A DNA stretch of 64,000 nucleotides from an uncultured Bacteroidota bacterium (GTDB lineage Bacteria > Bacteroidota > Bacteroidia > Bacteroidales > P3). Below the pieces are notes generated by a model, which ran no database searches, was not told where the DNA came from, and was given only the letters and a program-made list of their open reading frames with translations. The position numbers and the translations under genes were made by a program. Position 1 is the first letter of the stretch; every line of letters starts with the position of its first letter. Of this stretch, positions 7,401 to 16,269 are shown in pieces. The stretch covers positions 62,001 through 126,000 of the forward strand of contig CACXXO010000006.1 in NCBI GenBank assembly GCA_902771735.1. The letters run 5' to 3'.

Positions 7401-10151
7401 GGCTCACGCATGTATTGGGACATAGCCCCTTGGCGTAGCGGTTTATACCGTAGCTTCCAGTGGGATATCGATATCATCAACCGATACTCCCGAGACTTCA
7501 CGGAGAAGTTTGTCGCCGTCCATTACAACGACCCCGAGACATTCAAGTATCTTCTTGTTGATGGATATATCGGGAACTCGGCATTTGATGAGGAAGTTTT
7601 TGGTCTTGACGAGATTACCATTTCGGCCGAACGTGTGCCGGTCATAGAGGTTGGAACTGCTGAATCCGGTCAGCGCATGTCCTCCGAGGACGTGGTGACC
7701 ATGAAGGGCAATGCGGTCCGGAAACGGGCTGGAATACAAACACAAACCATGCCGGGCAATTCGGTCGATGCCGTTGTGGCCGCGGTGGGGGGCATTGGGT
7801 ACTCCGACGAAGATACGCAGGAACCCGCCCAACCCGTGCAGATTCGCACCGACCTCAGCAATTTGGCTTTTTTCGTCGCCGACCTGCATACCGACTCCAC
7901 TGGCACCGCTACCTACCGCTTCCGTGTTCCCGAGTTGCTTACCCGTTGGAATGTCAAGGGATTGGCTTTTACCGACGATTTGAAAATCGGCACCCTCGAC
8001 CGTACTCTTGTCACCCAGAAGCCCCTTATGGTGCAGCCCAACATACCCCGTTTCCTTCGCCACGGCGACAGCTTGGAGATGATGGCCAAGGTGGTCAACC
8101 TCACCGACACTGCACGATTGGTGTGTGTGTCGTTCTCCCGCTATAATGCCGCCGACGGCATTCAACTCGACAGCACCGTGCAGTGGGTCACCGTCGATGC
8201 CAAAGGCAGTGCCCAGGTGACTTTCATGATTTCCCACCTGCCTGACAATCTCCAGGTGTGCACCTATCAAATCACCGCCCGCACCGCCCGCGAACACCCC
8301 GGCTTGCCCGTTCTCTCCGACGGCGAACGCGGGCAGATTCCCGTTGTCTCCAATCGGCAGGCTGTCACTGTCTCGCAACCTATTTATATCAACGGTAAGG
8401 GCAAGAAAACATACACCTTCCCCCTTTCGTCAGCCTCCTCCACCGCAGAGCCACACCTCCTTGGCGCCGAGACAGTCGAAAATCCTATTTGGTTGGCTGT
8501 CAAGTCGATGCCATATATTCAAGAGTGCGAGAACCCCTCCACTATCTACCTCGCCAACCGGTTCTATGTCAATTCCATTGCCCAAAGCATTCTGGATAAT
8601 TTCGGACCTCAATTAACAATTTTCAATTTGCCCGATACCGACAATACTCGCTTGAAAATCAACGAAGATGTCAAGCGGACGCTTCTTGAGACAACACCAT
8701 GGCTTCGCGATGCTGAAGCCGAGGTGGAGCAGCGGCGTGCCATTGCCAACTATTTCGATGGCAACCGCCTGGCTGAGGATTTTGAACGCATCCAAATACA
8801 ACTTGCCACCCGCCAGCACGTTGACGGCGGATGGGGGTGGATGCCTGAGAGCGAGAGCTCCCTGTGGGTCACCCAGCAGGTTCTGAAAAAAATTGCGTCA
8901 ACTTCCCAGTATCTGCTATCCACCGAAAACGCTCTCTCATATATCGACCGCGAACATCAGCGCCACTATGAGAAATACATCAAACCCTACTTGAAGAAAG
9001 GTTACGAGTGGGCTCCGGACAACATTGATTATCTCTACACTCGTTCGTTCTATGGCAAGGGCAAGACCGAGGCCTACCGATTCTACTACAACAACGCCCT
9101 GAAAAACTACAAGTCGTACAAAGGACTCTATACTCAGGCCCAGTTGGCTCTCGTCTTCCAGCGTCACGGCGACAGGAAGGCCGCCCGCGACCTCATCCGT
9201 CGCATCAAGGAGAAGTCTTTGTTCAACGACGAGATGGGTATGTACTGGCGCGACAACAAGAGTGGTTGGTGGTGGTACGAGCGTCCCATCGAGACGCAGG
9301 CTCTCCTCATACAGGCCTTCAGCGAGGTCACGCCCAACGATACCCTTTCCATCGCCCTCATGCAGCAGTGGCTCCTCAAGCAGAAACAGACCAACCACTG
9401 GGGAAACGACCAAGCCACCGTCGATGCTATCAGAGCCTTGATGGGGGAGGGGGCCAAAGACAGCCGTTCAGTCCCCCAGTCATCTGCTCAGCCCGTTAGC
9501 CTGAAAGTCTGTGGTGTCGAGCTCTGCGCCCCTTCTGAGGGTCTCGAGGAATACCGTTCACAACGTTGGGCCGGCCCTGCCCTCGACAGCATCATTGCCC
9601 TCGGCGACAGCACCATAACCATTCGCAAAGACACTCCCGGCATCGCATGGGGTGCGGTTTATTACCAATACACCGACGATATGGACAAAATACCCTCTTC
9701 CGAGAGTGGCATCACACTGAAACGTGGCTATTTCAATCAGAACAATCAACCTATTCAGGACAATCAGAACACACCAAAAGTGGGCGACAGGGTGAGGGTC
9801 CGCATCGAAATCTCCTGTGACCGCACCATGGAGTATCTCGAGCTCGTCGACGGACGTCCGTCGTGTTTCGAACCCGTCAGTACCCGTTCGGGGTGGAATT
9901 GGAGCACGGGTGTCGGTTTGGCCAACAACCGGTCCCACACTCCGTGGAGGACACTGGGTTACTATGTCGAAGTGAAGAATACCGCCACCCACTGCTACAT
10001 CAATCGTCTTGAGAAAGGCAAGTATGTTGTTGAATATGATGTATTTGTCACCAATCCGGGCACCTTCCTTTCTGGCCCTGTCACTATGCAGTGCATGTAT
10101 GCTCCGGAATTTCGCGCAACGGCTCCGGCAGTGCGTTTGAGCGTGGAATGA
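4446..10151 (+). CDS. Alpha-2-macroglobulin family protein, Bacteroidota type
   Basis: The 1901-residue protein has a signal peptide (MKRIFIALALLVAMPAIAQ) and a TPR-like helical region to about 300. It then shows macroglobulin domains: an MG2-like stretch ADRPIYRPGDTVRFAAVLYE near 465-485 and the A2M core FFVADLHTDSTGTATYRFRV near 1141-1160. The terpenoid-cyclase-like helical domain carries GGWGWMPESESSLWVTQQVL near 1461-1480. The thioester CxEQ motif is absent; the corresponding region reads PYIQECENPSTIY. Residues about 1053-1124 resemble a TonB-receptor plug linker (see findings). Such proteins are thought to trap proteases or act in the cell envelope. A period-7 array (8608-8628) and a period-9 array (9731-9769) are embedded in frame. 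A terminator follows. Confidence 0.9.
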   Translation: MKRIFIALALLVAMPAIAQTDWKKLNKLLDDGSVKTVYVQAEKVFKQTQNSTELLTAAWYMARAASEYQEDAGDSAKARYRAILPRLDAIDRAVCYAFLNKSDSALLEEELLKRTPSERIKHFLSDARKKGKDDIVLTPTAYDVVMWTLMDDTWDKTPYLQKLVDFHKDDGDEISLALYLEWINNGGYHNRWTKNEIQNLINKFRGSTCPLLTRLYHLMAVTLEGENRYEEAVRYCDTAIALFPKSTGGANCVNLRNSILAKAIDFDLDYDNCTSYPGKPSLHALRYRNLTRIYFNLYPFYEDNLEWFWKKRRPAPVHQWHLEVEDDGSHLSRTLIVSLPPLEAGHYVLVASADEKFDDGDACLTIDSRDFVLSHYGGDEYQMVDAFTGAPIEGQTVILKGVNGALLDTAYTYPDGRFRFRHDNDYSKRSKMYIERNGVEYENSIWLYRSGYAKRKSLPYARILADRPIYRPGDTVRFAAVLYESDNVDGRVLAGRDITVTLREPHYKKIDTLKLTSDAHGVASGLFVIPANGMSGMWTLILEGDNIVNMKTERVRNTHSFRVEEYKSPKFMVSLSNASTQSVSPQFGVPYTIRGIAQAYSGANLSGAKVVYEIEHSIQWPRWYAAPMMGKEDAFVDSTVTAADGSFEITYTPLPDSTADLTRKPVFRYRVHVTVTDLNGETHEATTTFNVGFSNERLTISSDPSLSTLTFSYTDLNGNPLKGELAVNLERLRMPDPVRFLPNIFFEGNPTVALDREEYYKLFPHYVYSAEESNRDLLQAEWTYELRHSADGNHNSIDLPKKRFCSGFYRIVASAGEAVDTQYVILVLPDEKRLPTNDLLWADLSSDEVEVGETLTLRYASALDGSRFFYTLVDPNGREVDSRWLTAGRKIRSISIPVDSSLLGSFHIRLVVVRDELRQSREWSVQVPFSHKKLNVDIATFRDKLQPGEQEEWTVKVSPGQPVSLSPSHSATLIMTMFDDALNSYGSRMYWDIAPWRSGLYRSFQWDIDIINRYSRDFTEKFVAVHYNDPETFKYLLVDGYIGNSAFDEEVFGLDEITISAERVPVIEVGTAESGQRMSSEDVVTMKGNAVRKRAGIQTQTMPGNSVDAVVAAVGGIGYSDEDTQEPAQPVQIRTDLSNLAFFVADLHTDSTGTATYRFRVPELLTRWNVKGLAFTDDLKIGTLDRTLVTQKPLMVQPNIPRFLRHGDSLEMMAKVVNLTDTARLVCVSFSRYNAADGIQLDSTVQWVTVDAKGSAQVTFMISHLPDNLQVCTYQITARTAREHPGLPVLSDGERGQIPVVSNRQAVTVSQPIYINGKGKKTYTFPLSSASSTAEPHLLGAETVENPIWLAVKSMPYIQECENPSTIYLANRFYVNSIAQSILDNFGPQLTIFNLPDTDNTRLKINEDVKRTLLETTPWLRDAEAEVEQRRAIANYFDGNRLAEDFERIQIQLATRQHVDGGWGWMPESESSLWVTQQVLKKIASTSQYLLSTENALSYIDREHQRHYEKYIKPYLKKGYEWAPDNIDYLYTRSFYGKGKTEAYRFYYNNALKNYKSYKGLYTQAQLALVFQRHGDRKAARDLIRRIKEKSLFNDEMGMYWRDNKSGWWWYERPIETQALLIQAFSEVTPNDTLSIALMQQWLLKQKQTNHWGNDQATVDAIRALMGEGAKDSRSVPQSSAQPVSLKVCGVELCAPSEGLEEYRSQRWAGPALDSIIALGDSTITIRKDTPGIAWGAVYYQYTDDMDKIPSSESGITLKRGYFNQNNQPIQDNQNTPKVGDRVRVRIEISCDRTMEYLELVDGRPSCFEPVSTRSGWNWSTGVGLANNRSHTPWRTLGYYVEVKNTATHCYINRLEKGKYVVEYDVFVTNPGTFLSGPVTMQCMYAPEFRATAPAVRLSVE
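8608..8628 (+). repeat. In-frame period-7 micro-array inside the alpha-2-macroglobulin
   Basis: Three heptamers ending in CAATT (CTCAATT, AACAATT, TTCAATT) encode QLTIFN in frame. This is the same repeat type as in the LolA-like, PorQ and MurD2 genes. Confidence 0.65.
9731..9769 (+). repeat. In-frame period-9 micro-array inside the alpha-2-macroglobulin
   Basis: Consecutive nonamers (TTCAATCAG, AACAATCAA, CCTATTCAG, GACAATCAG) encode the three-residue repeat FNQ-NNQ-PIQ-DNQ. The period keeps the reading frame. Confidence 0.7.
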
Positions 10152-10173
10152 AAATCAAGCAGTTACAAGCATA

Positions 10174-10216
10174 AAACGGCACTTAACCTATTGGTTATGT
10201 GCCGTTTATTTGTTTT
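10174..10216 (+). terminator. Intrinsic terminator after the alpha-2-macroglobulin gene
   Basis: Stem AAACGGCAC/GTGCCGTTT is extended by AACC/GGTT around a TATT loop (10174-10207) and followed by a T-rich tail. It lies 22 bp after the stop codon. Confidence 0.85.
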
Positions 10217-10231
10217 GTAAACATATAACTA

Positions 10232-10351
10232 ACTGATACTTAGTACCAAGACCGTACCAACTCCTACCCAACTCCGTATCAACTCCTACCCAAGTCCGAC
10301 TATGGTGGGAGATGATATGGTGGAGGTACGGAGGAGGTACGGAGGTGTGGG
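10232..10351 (-). repeat. 11-bp-unit palindromic array, copy 2 (reverse orientation)
   Basis: The terminal unit comes first (ACTGATACTTA, the complement of TAAGTATCAGT). Five CGTACCAACTC-type units follow, the first lacking one base, then the dyad unit CGACTATGGTG (10297-10307), then three or four GGAGGAGGTAC-type units. Orientation is opposite to the other five copies. It lies between the alpha-2-macroglobulin terminator and the ADI promoter. Confidence 0.9.
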
Positions 10352-10377
10352 GGTGTTGAAAAATATTTGGGGGGTAA

Positions 10378-10410
10378 TTTGGGCAGAATGAATCTTTTTT
10401 GTATATTTGC
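10378..10410 (+). promoter_or_regulatory. Bacteroidota-type promoter for arginine deiminase
   Basis: TTTG at 10378-10381, a 20-bp spacer and TATATTTGC at 10402-10410 match the Bacteroidota consensus very well. The leader to the ATG at 10498 is about 80 nt and contains an AT-rich degenerate repeat. Confidence 0.85.
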
Positions 10411-10497
10411 ATTTTCGCAATAGATGTCCCGAAGGGGCGAAGTTGTTGGAAATTAAGTGTTAAGAATTGGAATCAAAAATTAAGAGAGAAGTATTAT

Positions 10498-11745
10498 ATG
10501 AATAATAATAAAAATATTGCTCCATGCAGGGTGGAAGTGTCGTCGGAGACGGGGACGCTACGAGCAGTGCTGCTGCACCGTCCGGGGGTGGAGATAGAGC
10601 GAATGACGCCGCTGAATGCGGCGCATGCGCTCTATAGTGACATTTTGAGCAAGCCTATCGTGGATGAGGAGTATGCCAATTTCTGCGGTGTGTTGGAGAA
10701 GTGGACTAACGTCTACTATGTGGAAGATATTCTGGAGGAGTTGCTGAAAGACGAGGAGATCCGCCATCATCTGGTGTACGAGAGCTGCGATATGGACGAT
10801 TGCGACGATGGTTTGGCCGAGCAGTTGATGGGGTTGGATGCCAAGCAGCTGGCCGACATCCTTATCGAAGGCTACGAAGACCCGGCCTGGGATGGGGGAG
10901 AGGATCGTTATCTCTTAAAACCCCTCTACAACCTCTTCTTCACCCGTGATGCTTCGTCGACGGTATACAACCGCGTGCTTATCAACTCGATGAGTTTCGA
11001 GGTGCGCGAGCGCGAGACGCTCATCTATGAGGCCATTTTCAAGCATTTCTTCAAGGTGGAGACGTTGAACGCCATGCAGTGGGATCGTGACGCGCGGACG
11101 GAGGGTGGCGATGTGCAGATTGCTTCGCCCGACCTGCTTTGCATCGGTCAGGGAATCCGTACCAACACCAAGGGTATCAAGTATCTGGCGCAGACTTTCG
11201 CCAAAGAAAGGGAGAGATTCAACATCCTCGTGCAGGAACTGCCGAAGAGTCCGGAGAGTTTCATCCACTTGGATATGGTTTTCACTTTCCTCGGCAAGCA
11301 CCAGTGCATGGCCTTTGAGCCGATGCTGAAGAAGACCGGCCTCTTCGCCGGCAAGGATACGACGCTGATTACGATAGAGAACGGGAATGTGAGCTATCGC
11401 AAGGTGAACAATATCGTCGAGGGTCTGAACGGCCTGGGCTGGGACATTGAGCCCGTCATTGGTGGAGGCAACGACCCGTGGAACCAGCTGCGGGAGCAGT
11501 GGCACAGCGGGGCCAACTTCTTCTCGCTGGGCGACGGCAAGATTATGGGTTACCGCCGCAACACGCACACGATAGACGCTTTGGACAAGGCGGGCTTCGC
11601 GGTGCTGAAGGCGGAGGATATCTGCAGCGGCAAGGTAGACATGAAGTCTTATGACAAGTTTGTGGCCGCCTTCCCCGGCAGCGAACTGCCCCGAGCCGGT
11701 GGTGGTGCCCGCTGCATGACAATGCCGATTTTGAGAGAAAACTAA
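10498..11745 (+). CDS. arcA: Arginine deiminase
   Basis: The 415-residue enzyme hydrolyses arginine to citrulline and ammonia. Visible family motifs are FTRDASSTVYNRVLINSM (substrate loop), RTEGGDVQI, the His motif HLDMVFTFLGKHQCMAFEP, and the C-terminal GGGARCMTMPI with the catalytic Cys at residue 406. I start it at the ATG at 10498 (MNNNKNIAPCRVEVSSETG). The frame is open further upstream from a TTG, but that would place the start inside the promoter. No arcB or arcC lies beside it, so the rest of the pathway, if present, is elsewhere. The DUF2723 gene follows after 12 bp. Confidence 0.92.
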   Translation: MNNNKNIAPCRVEVSSETGTLRAVLLHRPGVEIERMTPLNAAHALYSDILSKPIVDEEYANFCGVLEKWTNVYYVEDILEELLKDEEIRHHLVYESCDMDDCDDGLAEQLMGLDAKQLADILIEGYEDPAWDGGEDRYLLKPLYNLFFTRDASSTVYNRVLINSMSFEVRERETLIYEAIFKHFFKVETLNAMQWDRDARTEGGDVQIASPDLLCIGQGIRTNTKGIKYLAQTFAKERERFNILVQELPKSPESFIHLDMVFTFLGKHQCMAFEPMLKKTGLFAGKDTTLITIENGNVSYRKVNNIVEGLNGLGWDIEPVIGGGNDPWNQLREQWHSGANFFSLGDGKIMGYRRNTHTIDALDKAGFAVLKAEDICSGKVDMKSYDKFVAAFPGSELPRAGGGARCMTMPILREN

Positions 11746-11757
11746 TTAACTAACACA

Positions 11758-14700
11758 ATGAAACAATATCATCTGGCAAACAACATCATCGGGTGGGTAA
11801 TCTGCGTGATTGCCTGCACGGTGTACATCATGACGGCGGAAGCGACGGCGTCGTGGTGGGACTGCGGTGAGTATATTGCCACCGCTTTCAAACTGCAAGT
11901 GGGACACCCCCCGGGAGCACCAACGTTCCAGCTGTTGGGACGTTTGTTCTCGATGTTCAGTGACACGACGACGGCTGCGCACGCGGTGAATGTGATGAGT
12001 GCAGTGTGCAGCGGTTTCACCATTTTGTTCCTTTTCTGGGCTATCACCTTGTTGGGCAAGCACTTGCTGCCCGACCCGAAGAACCCCAGCCTGAAGGACT
12101 GGAAGACCTGGGCGGTCTTTGCCGCCGGTATTGTGGGCTCGCTGGCCTACTGTTTCAGCGACACCTTCTGGTTCTCGGCTGTGGAGGGCGAGGTCTACGC
12201 GATGAGTAGCTTCTTCACCGCTTTGGTGTTCTGGGCAATCCTGAAATGGGAGGAACAGAGCGACGACCCGCATGCCTTGCGCTGGCTCATCCTCATCAGC
12301 CTTCTCGTCGGAGTGGCCATCGGAGTCCACCTGCTGAACTTGTTGACTGTGCCGGCCATTTTTTACGTGGTCTACTTCAAAAAATGGGAGAAGACGACGT
12401 GGAAAGGCTTCATCGTCACGGGATTGCTCTCGTTGGTGACGCTGGGCATCATCCTTTGGGGCATCATCCCCGGGATCGTGAATGTGGACTCGGCTTTCGA
12501 TGTTTTCTTTGTCAACACGTTGCATCTGCCGTTCAACAGCGGTACCATCTTCTTCTTCGTCCTGCTGGCCGCCCTGGTCGTCTGGGGTCTGTGGTTCACC
12601 CAGTACAAGAAGAAACATCCCGTCATCAACGCCGCCATCCTGAGTTTCGCGATGCTGGTGATAGGCTATTCCACCTTCTTCGTGCTGGTCATCCGCGCCA
12701 ACACCAACACGCCGCTGAACGAGAACGCGCCGAAGGATGCCGTTGCGATGCGAGCCTATCTGGGACGAGAGCAGTATGGCGACACGCCGCTTTTCAGCGG
12801 TCAGTACTATACCGCGGGCCGTCCCATCGATTCGAAGAAAGGCTACACGAAGTATGTGAGAGGCAAGGATGAAGAGGGACGCGACCGCTACATTGCCGCC
12901 GCCTATGCCCAGGAACTTGTGTATCGGGAAGAGCACACGGGATTCTTCCCCCGTATGTGGAGCAGTGACGGCAGCCGACAGCACCCGAAGTTCTACGAAT
13001 ACTGGGCTGGTCCGGCTCCCAGTGGCATGAAGCCCTCGTTCGGGCAGAACCTTACGTTCTTCAACCGCTACCAACTGGGCTGGATGTACTGGCGCTACTT
13101 CATGTGGAACTTTGCCGGACGGCAGAACGACGAGCAGGGCCACTACTTCAACGACGACGGTACGCGTGACTACCTGCACGGCAACTGGGTGAGCGGCATC
13201 AAGTTCTTGGACGAGAGCCGTCTGGGACCGCAGGACAACCTGCCCGAGAGCATGCAGAACGACAAGAGCCACAATGTATATTACCTGCTGCCGTTGATTC
13301 TGGGCCTTCTGGGTCTCATCTATCATCTGCGCAGACACCCGAAAGACGCTTTCATAGTATTCATCATGTTCTTTATGACCGGCTTGGCCATTGCCATCTA
13401 CTTGAACATGCCGCCGCGCCAGCCGCGTGAGCGCGACTATGCTTTCGTGGGTTCGTTCAGCTTCTTCGCCATCTGGATTGGCTTGGGAGTGATGGGCTTG
13501 GCCGAATGGATTAGCGCCCTCTTCAAGAAGAACAAGGAGAAGGTGTACAAGGTGGTGATGCCTGTGGTCTTTGTGCTTTGCATGGCCGGGGTGCCCTGTT
13601 TGATGGCCTGCCAGAACTGGGACGACCACGACCGCAGCGAGAAGACGGCAGCGCGTGACTTTGCACAGAACTACCTCCAGAGTGTGAAGAAGAACGGTGT
13701 CCTCATCACCTTCGGCGACAACGACACCTTCCCTCTGTGGTATGCACAGGAGGTGGAGGGGACACGTACCGATGTGCGAATTCTCAACTTCACCCTATCC
13801 GGCATGTATTGGTATGTGGAACAGCTGTACAACAAGCTCTATGATAGCGAGGCTTTGCCGTTCACGCTGCCGAAGGAATACTATGGACTTGGCAGGGACC
13901 AGTATTATGTCTTCGACAATTCGGCCGATTACCTCGAAGTTACCGAGGTGCTGGGATTACTGCGCGACCATCCGGAGCGTTTCACGATACAGGATCCTCG
14001 CACGGGAGACTCCTTCATGGGTTTGCCCACGAAGCGTTTCAAAATCACGCTCGATATTCCCGCATTGGTGGAGGCTGGCGTGATTCCCGCCGAACTGGCC
14101 GACCAGGTGAATCCCGAGATTCGTTGGGAACTCAAGAACCAATGGCTCTACCGCCACGAATTGATGCTTCTTGACATTTTGGGAACCAACAAGTTCAAAC
14201 GTGACATCAACGTGATGAACCCCGGATCGAGCGGTATTCCCGATGTGTTCCCGTTGGTCTATAGCTACACTATCCAGGATGGCTTGAACTACAAGTTCAT
14301 CCCCTATCCCAAGAACAAACGCTACACGGACCAGAGTGCCGACTACTTCATCAACGGTGTCAACGGAGAGCCGCTGAAGTGGGGTAACCTCGACCGCGAC
14401 ATCTATGTCGACCCGGTCTCCCGTCAGCAGTTTGCCCCCACTCTGCACCAGAATGTGTTGATTCTGGCCTACGATGAGATGAGAAAAGGCAATGAAGACA
14501 AGTCTCGTCGGCTGCTCGAGATGTACGACAAGAACTTCCCTGACAAGAACTTCTCTCCCGACGTCTACGCCATCTATGTTCCTATTGCAAACAACCCCAT
14601 CGACGTGGTGGCCATGTATAGGGACCTCTATGGAATGGAAAGAGCCAGAGAGCAGTGGGATAAAGCGTTCTCGCACTACAGTCAGATGGTGTCTTACCTG

Positions 14701-14868
14701 GGCCGCTTCCAGGGCGAGAAGGCCATGGGAGTGCGTAGCGAGCTGCAATATAACCTCCGCATCATGGGACTGCTGGGCGACATTGCGTCAGGCACTCTCA
14801 AGGATGAGAAGGCTGTGGCTCAGGTCGACGCCGTGATGGCACCCTTCAAAGGATTGTTCTATGAATAG
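11758..14868 (+). CDS. DUF2723 polytopic membrane protein (putative glycosyltransferase-like)
   Basis: The 1036-residue protein has about a dozen membrane segments in its first half and a large soluble C-terminal half. The N-terminal signature WWDCGEYIATAFKLQVGHPP with the acidic DCGE motif is diagnostic for DUF2723. This family is distantly related to GT-C mannosyltransferases and TMEM260, and it is common in Bacteroidota. A role in O-glycosylation at the inner membrane is plausible by homology but unproven. The small gene after it starts 4 bp beyond its stop. Confidence 0.85.
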   Translation: MKQYHLANNIIGWVICVIACTVYIMTAEATASWWDCGEYIATAFKLQVGHPPGAPTFQLLGRLFSMFSDTTTAAHAVNVMSAVCSGFTILFLFWAITLLGKHLLPDPKNPSLKDWKTWAVFAAGIVGSLAYCFSDTFWFSAVEGEVYAMSSFFTALVFWAILKWEEQSDDPHALRWLILISLLVGVAIGVHLLNLLTVPAIFYVVYFKKWEKTTWKGFIVTGLLSLVTLGIILWGIIPGIVNVDSAFDVFFVNTLHLPFNSGTIFFFVLLAALVVWGLWFTQYKKKHPVINAAILSFAMLVIGYSTFFVLVIRANTNTPLNENAPKDAVAMRAYLGREQYGDTPLFSGQYYTAGRPIDSKKGYTKYVRGKDEEGRDRYIAAAYAQELVYREEHTGFFPRMWSSDGSRQHPKFYEYWAGPAPSGMKPSFGQNLTFFNRYQLGWMYWRYFMWNFAGRQNDEQGHYFNDDGTRDYLHGNWVSGIKFLDESRLGPQDNLPESMQNDKSHNVYYLLPLILGLLGLIYHLRRHPKDAFIVFIMFFMTGLAIAIYLNMPPRQPRERDYAFVGSFSFFAIWIGLGVMGLAEWISALFKKNKEKVYKVVMPVVFVLCMAGVPCLMACQNWDDHDRSEKTAARDFAQNYLQSVKKNGVLITFGDNDTFPLWYAQEVEGTRTDVRILNFTLSGMYWYVEQLYNKLYDSEALPFTLPKEYYGLGRDQYYVFDNSADYLEVTEVLGLLRDHPERFTIQDPRTGDSFMGLPTKRFKITLDIPALVEAGVIPAELADQVNPEIRWELKNQWLYRHELMLLDILGTNKFKRDINVMNPGSSGIPDVFPLVYSYTIQDGLNYKFIPYPKNKRYTDQSADYFINGVNGEPLKWGNLDRDIYVDPVSRQQFAPTLHQNVLILAYDEMRKGNEDKSRRLLEMYDKNFPDKNFSPDVYAIYVPIANNPIDVVAMYRDLYGMERAREQWDKAFSHYSQMVSYLGRFQGEKAMGVRSELQYNLRIMGLLGDIASGTLKDEKAVAQVDAVMAPFKGLFYE

Positions 14869-14871
14869 TAT

Positions 14872-15132
14872 ATGACCAAAAAGAAGACACCCAAACCGAA
14901 GAAGTACACTCTCACGCTCAGCGAGCGTGAGAGTGCGCGGCTCGGAGCCTATGCCGACAGTCTTGGCATCAGTCGTCCGATGGCGTTGCAGCGCCTCACC
15001 AAGCAGGCGTTGCGTCAGGTGGCCGATGTTCCAGCCAACAGTCGCGACGCCAACCAACTGGGGCTCTTCGATACCCTACAGATTGACATTTTCAACAATA
15101 CCGCAGTAGTAAATAATAAGGAAAAAGTATGA
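14872..15132 (+). CDS. Small ribbon-helix-helix-like protein
   Basis: The 86-residue protein is basic at the N-terminus. It contains a stretch YTLTLSERESARLGAYADSL followed by GISRPMALQRLTKQAL, which has the strand-helix-helix spacing of CopG/Arc-type DNA-binding proteins. The C-terminal third is not recognisable. Its stop overlaps the atpB start (ATGA), so it is translationally coupled to atpB. The position upstream of atpB is where AtpI/AtpZ-like assembly proteins often lie, but this one has no membrane segment. Function unknown. Confidence 0.62.
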   Translation: MTKKKTPKPKKYTLTLSERESARLGAYADSLGISRPMALQRLTKQALRQVADVPANSRDANQLGLFDTLQIDIFNNTAVVNNKEKV

Positions 15133-16238
15133 AGAAGATATTGGTTCTCGCTTTGGCGGCATTATTCATGGCGATGCCTTCCGTCTCGCAAGCCGAGGAG
15201 GGAGAGCAGTTCGATGCCGGCTCGATGATTATCGGGCATGTGACCGATGCGCACTCGTGGCACCTGTTCGACTATAAGTCGTCTGACGGCGAGGAGCATG
15301 CGGTGGCCATCCCGCTGCCAGTCATCCTGTGGAACGAAGGACATCTCGACGTCTTCATGTCGAGCAAGTTCCATCATGGACATGCCGACTACAAAGGTTA
15401 TCGTCTTATTGGAGGCGGTGCCGAGAAAGAAGAGGTGGCCTGTGTGGGTGTCGACGGAGAGTTGCAGCTCGATGCCGATGGCAATGTGGTAAAACCACTC
15501 GACCTGAGCATCACCAAGACTGCGGCGGCCATCATGATTGCCGTGGTACTGCTCATTGTCATCATTATGGTGGCTAAAAAAGGCTACAAGAAGCGTCCCA
15601 ACCAGGCACCGAAAGGGTTGCAAAGCCTTGTGGAACTACTGGTGGTCTTCGTGCGCGATGACATTGTCAAACCCATGATAGGGGAGAAGCACTACCGCCG
15701 TTTCCTGCCCTATTTGTTGACGCTTTTCTTCTTCATCTTCTTCTGCAACATCTTGGGACTCATACCCATCTTCCCTGCGGGAGCCAACATTAACGGCAGC
15801 CTGGCCGTTACCGCCACCCTCGCCGTCATCACATTCCTCATCACCAACATCAGTGGCAACAAACACTATTGGATGGACATCTTCAACACCCCTGGCGTGC
15901 CGGCGTGGCTGAAGGTCTTCCCGCTGATGCCCGTGGTCGAGTTGGTGGGTGTCTTCACCAAGCCCATCGTCCTGATGATTCGACTTTTTGCCAACATGAC
16001 TGCCGGACATATCGTCATCCTCGGCTTCATCGTCATCATCTACATCATCAGCCAGCTCTTCGGTGTGGTGGCAGGTGGCGCTGTGTCGGTGGTAAGCGTT
16101 CTTTTCTGCGTGTTCATCAGTCTGTTGGAATGCCTGGTGGCCTATCTGCAGGCCTTCGTCTTCACTATGCTCTCGGCCCTCTACATCGGCATGGCCGTTG
16201 AGGAACCCCATCATGGGGAACCGAGCACCGCTGAATAA
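15129..16238 (+). CDS. atpB: F0F1 ATP synthase subunit a
   Basis: The 369-residue protein has a signal peptide and an N-terminal periplasmic extension (to about 130), as usual in Bacteroidota. Membrane helices follow, with the stator-side motif PVVELVGVFTKPIVLMIRLF; the essential proton-path Arg is about residue 285 (IRLFANMTAGH). It is the a subunit of the F0 proton channel. No atpE, atpF or atpH follows; the next gene is pgk, 75 bp on. The gene is thus detached from the usual atpBEFHAG order. Confidence 0.92.
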   Translation: MKKILVLALAALFMAMPSVSQAEEGEQFDAGSMIIGHVTDAHSWHLFDYKSSDGEEHAVAIPLPVILWNEGHLDVFMSSKFHHGHADYKGYRLIGGGAEKEEVACVGVDGELQLDADGNVVKPLDLSITKTAAAIMIAVVLLIVIIMVAKKGYKKRPNQAPKGLQSLVELLVVFVRDDIVKPMIGEKHYRRFLPYLLTLFFFIFFCNILGLIPIFPAGANINGSLAVTATLAVITFLITNISGNKHYWMDIFNTPGVPAWLKVFPLMPVVELVGVFTKPIVLMIRLFANMTAGHIVILGFIVIIYIISQLFGVVAGGAVSVVSVLFCVFISLLECLVAYLQAFVFTMLSALYIGMAVEEPHHGEPSTAE

Positions 16239-16269
16239 AATAATTGTAGTGAGGAGCTTCACCATGCAG

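Noticed and set aside
8508..8590. Loss of the thioester in the alpha-2-macroglobulin as a novelty
   Set aside because: The CxEQ motif is missing, but as I recall other Bacteroidota members of this family also lack it, so this is probably ordinary for the group.
10399..10497. Longer arginine deiminase start at a TTG
   Set aside because: It would place the start codon inside the -7 promoter element and adds non-family residues; the ATG at 10498 matches family N-termini.
11746..13629. A 627-residue minus-strand frame opposite the DUF2723 gene
   Set aside because: The composition is His/Gln/Val-rich without domains, and the plus frame has a known signature and membrane helices.
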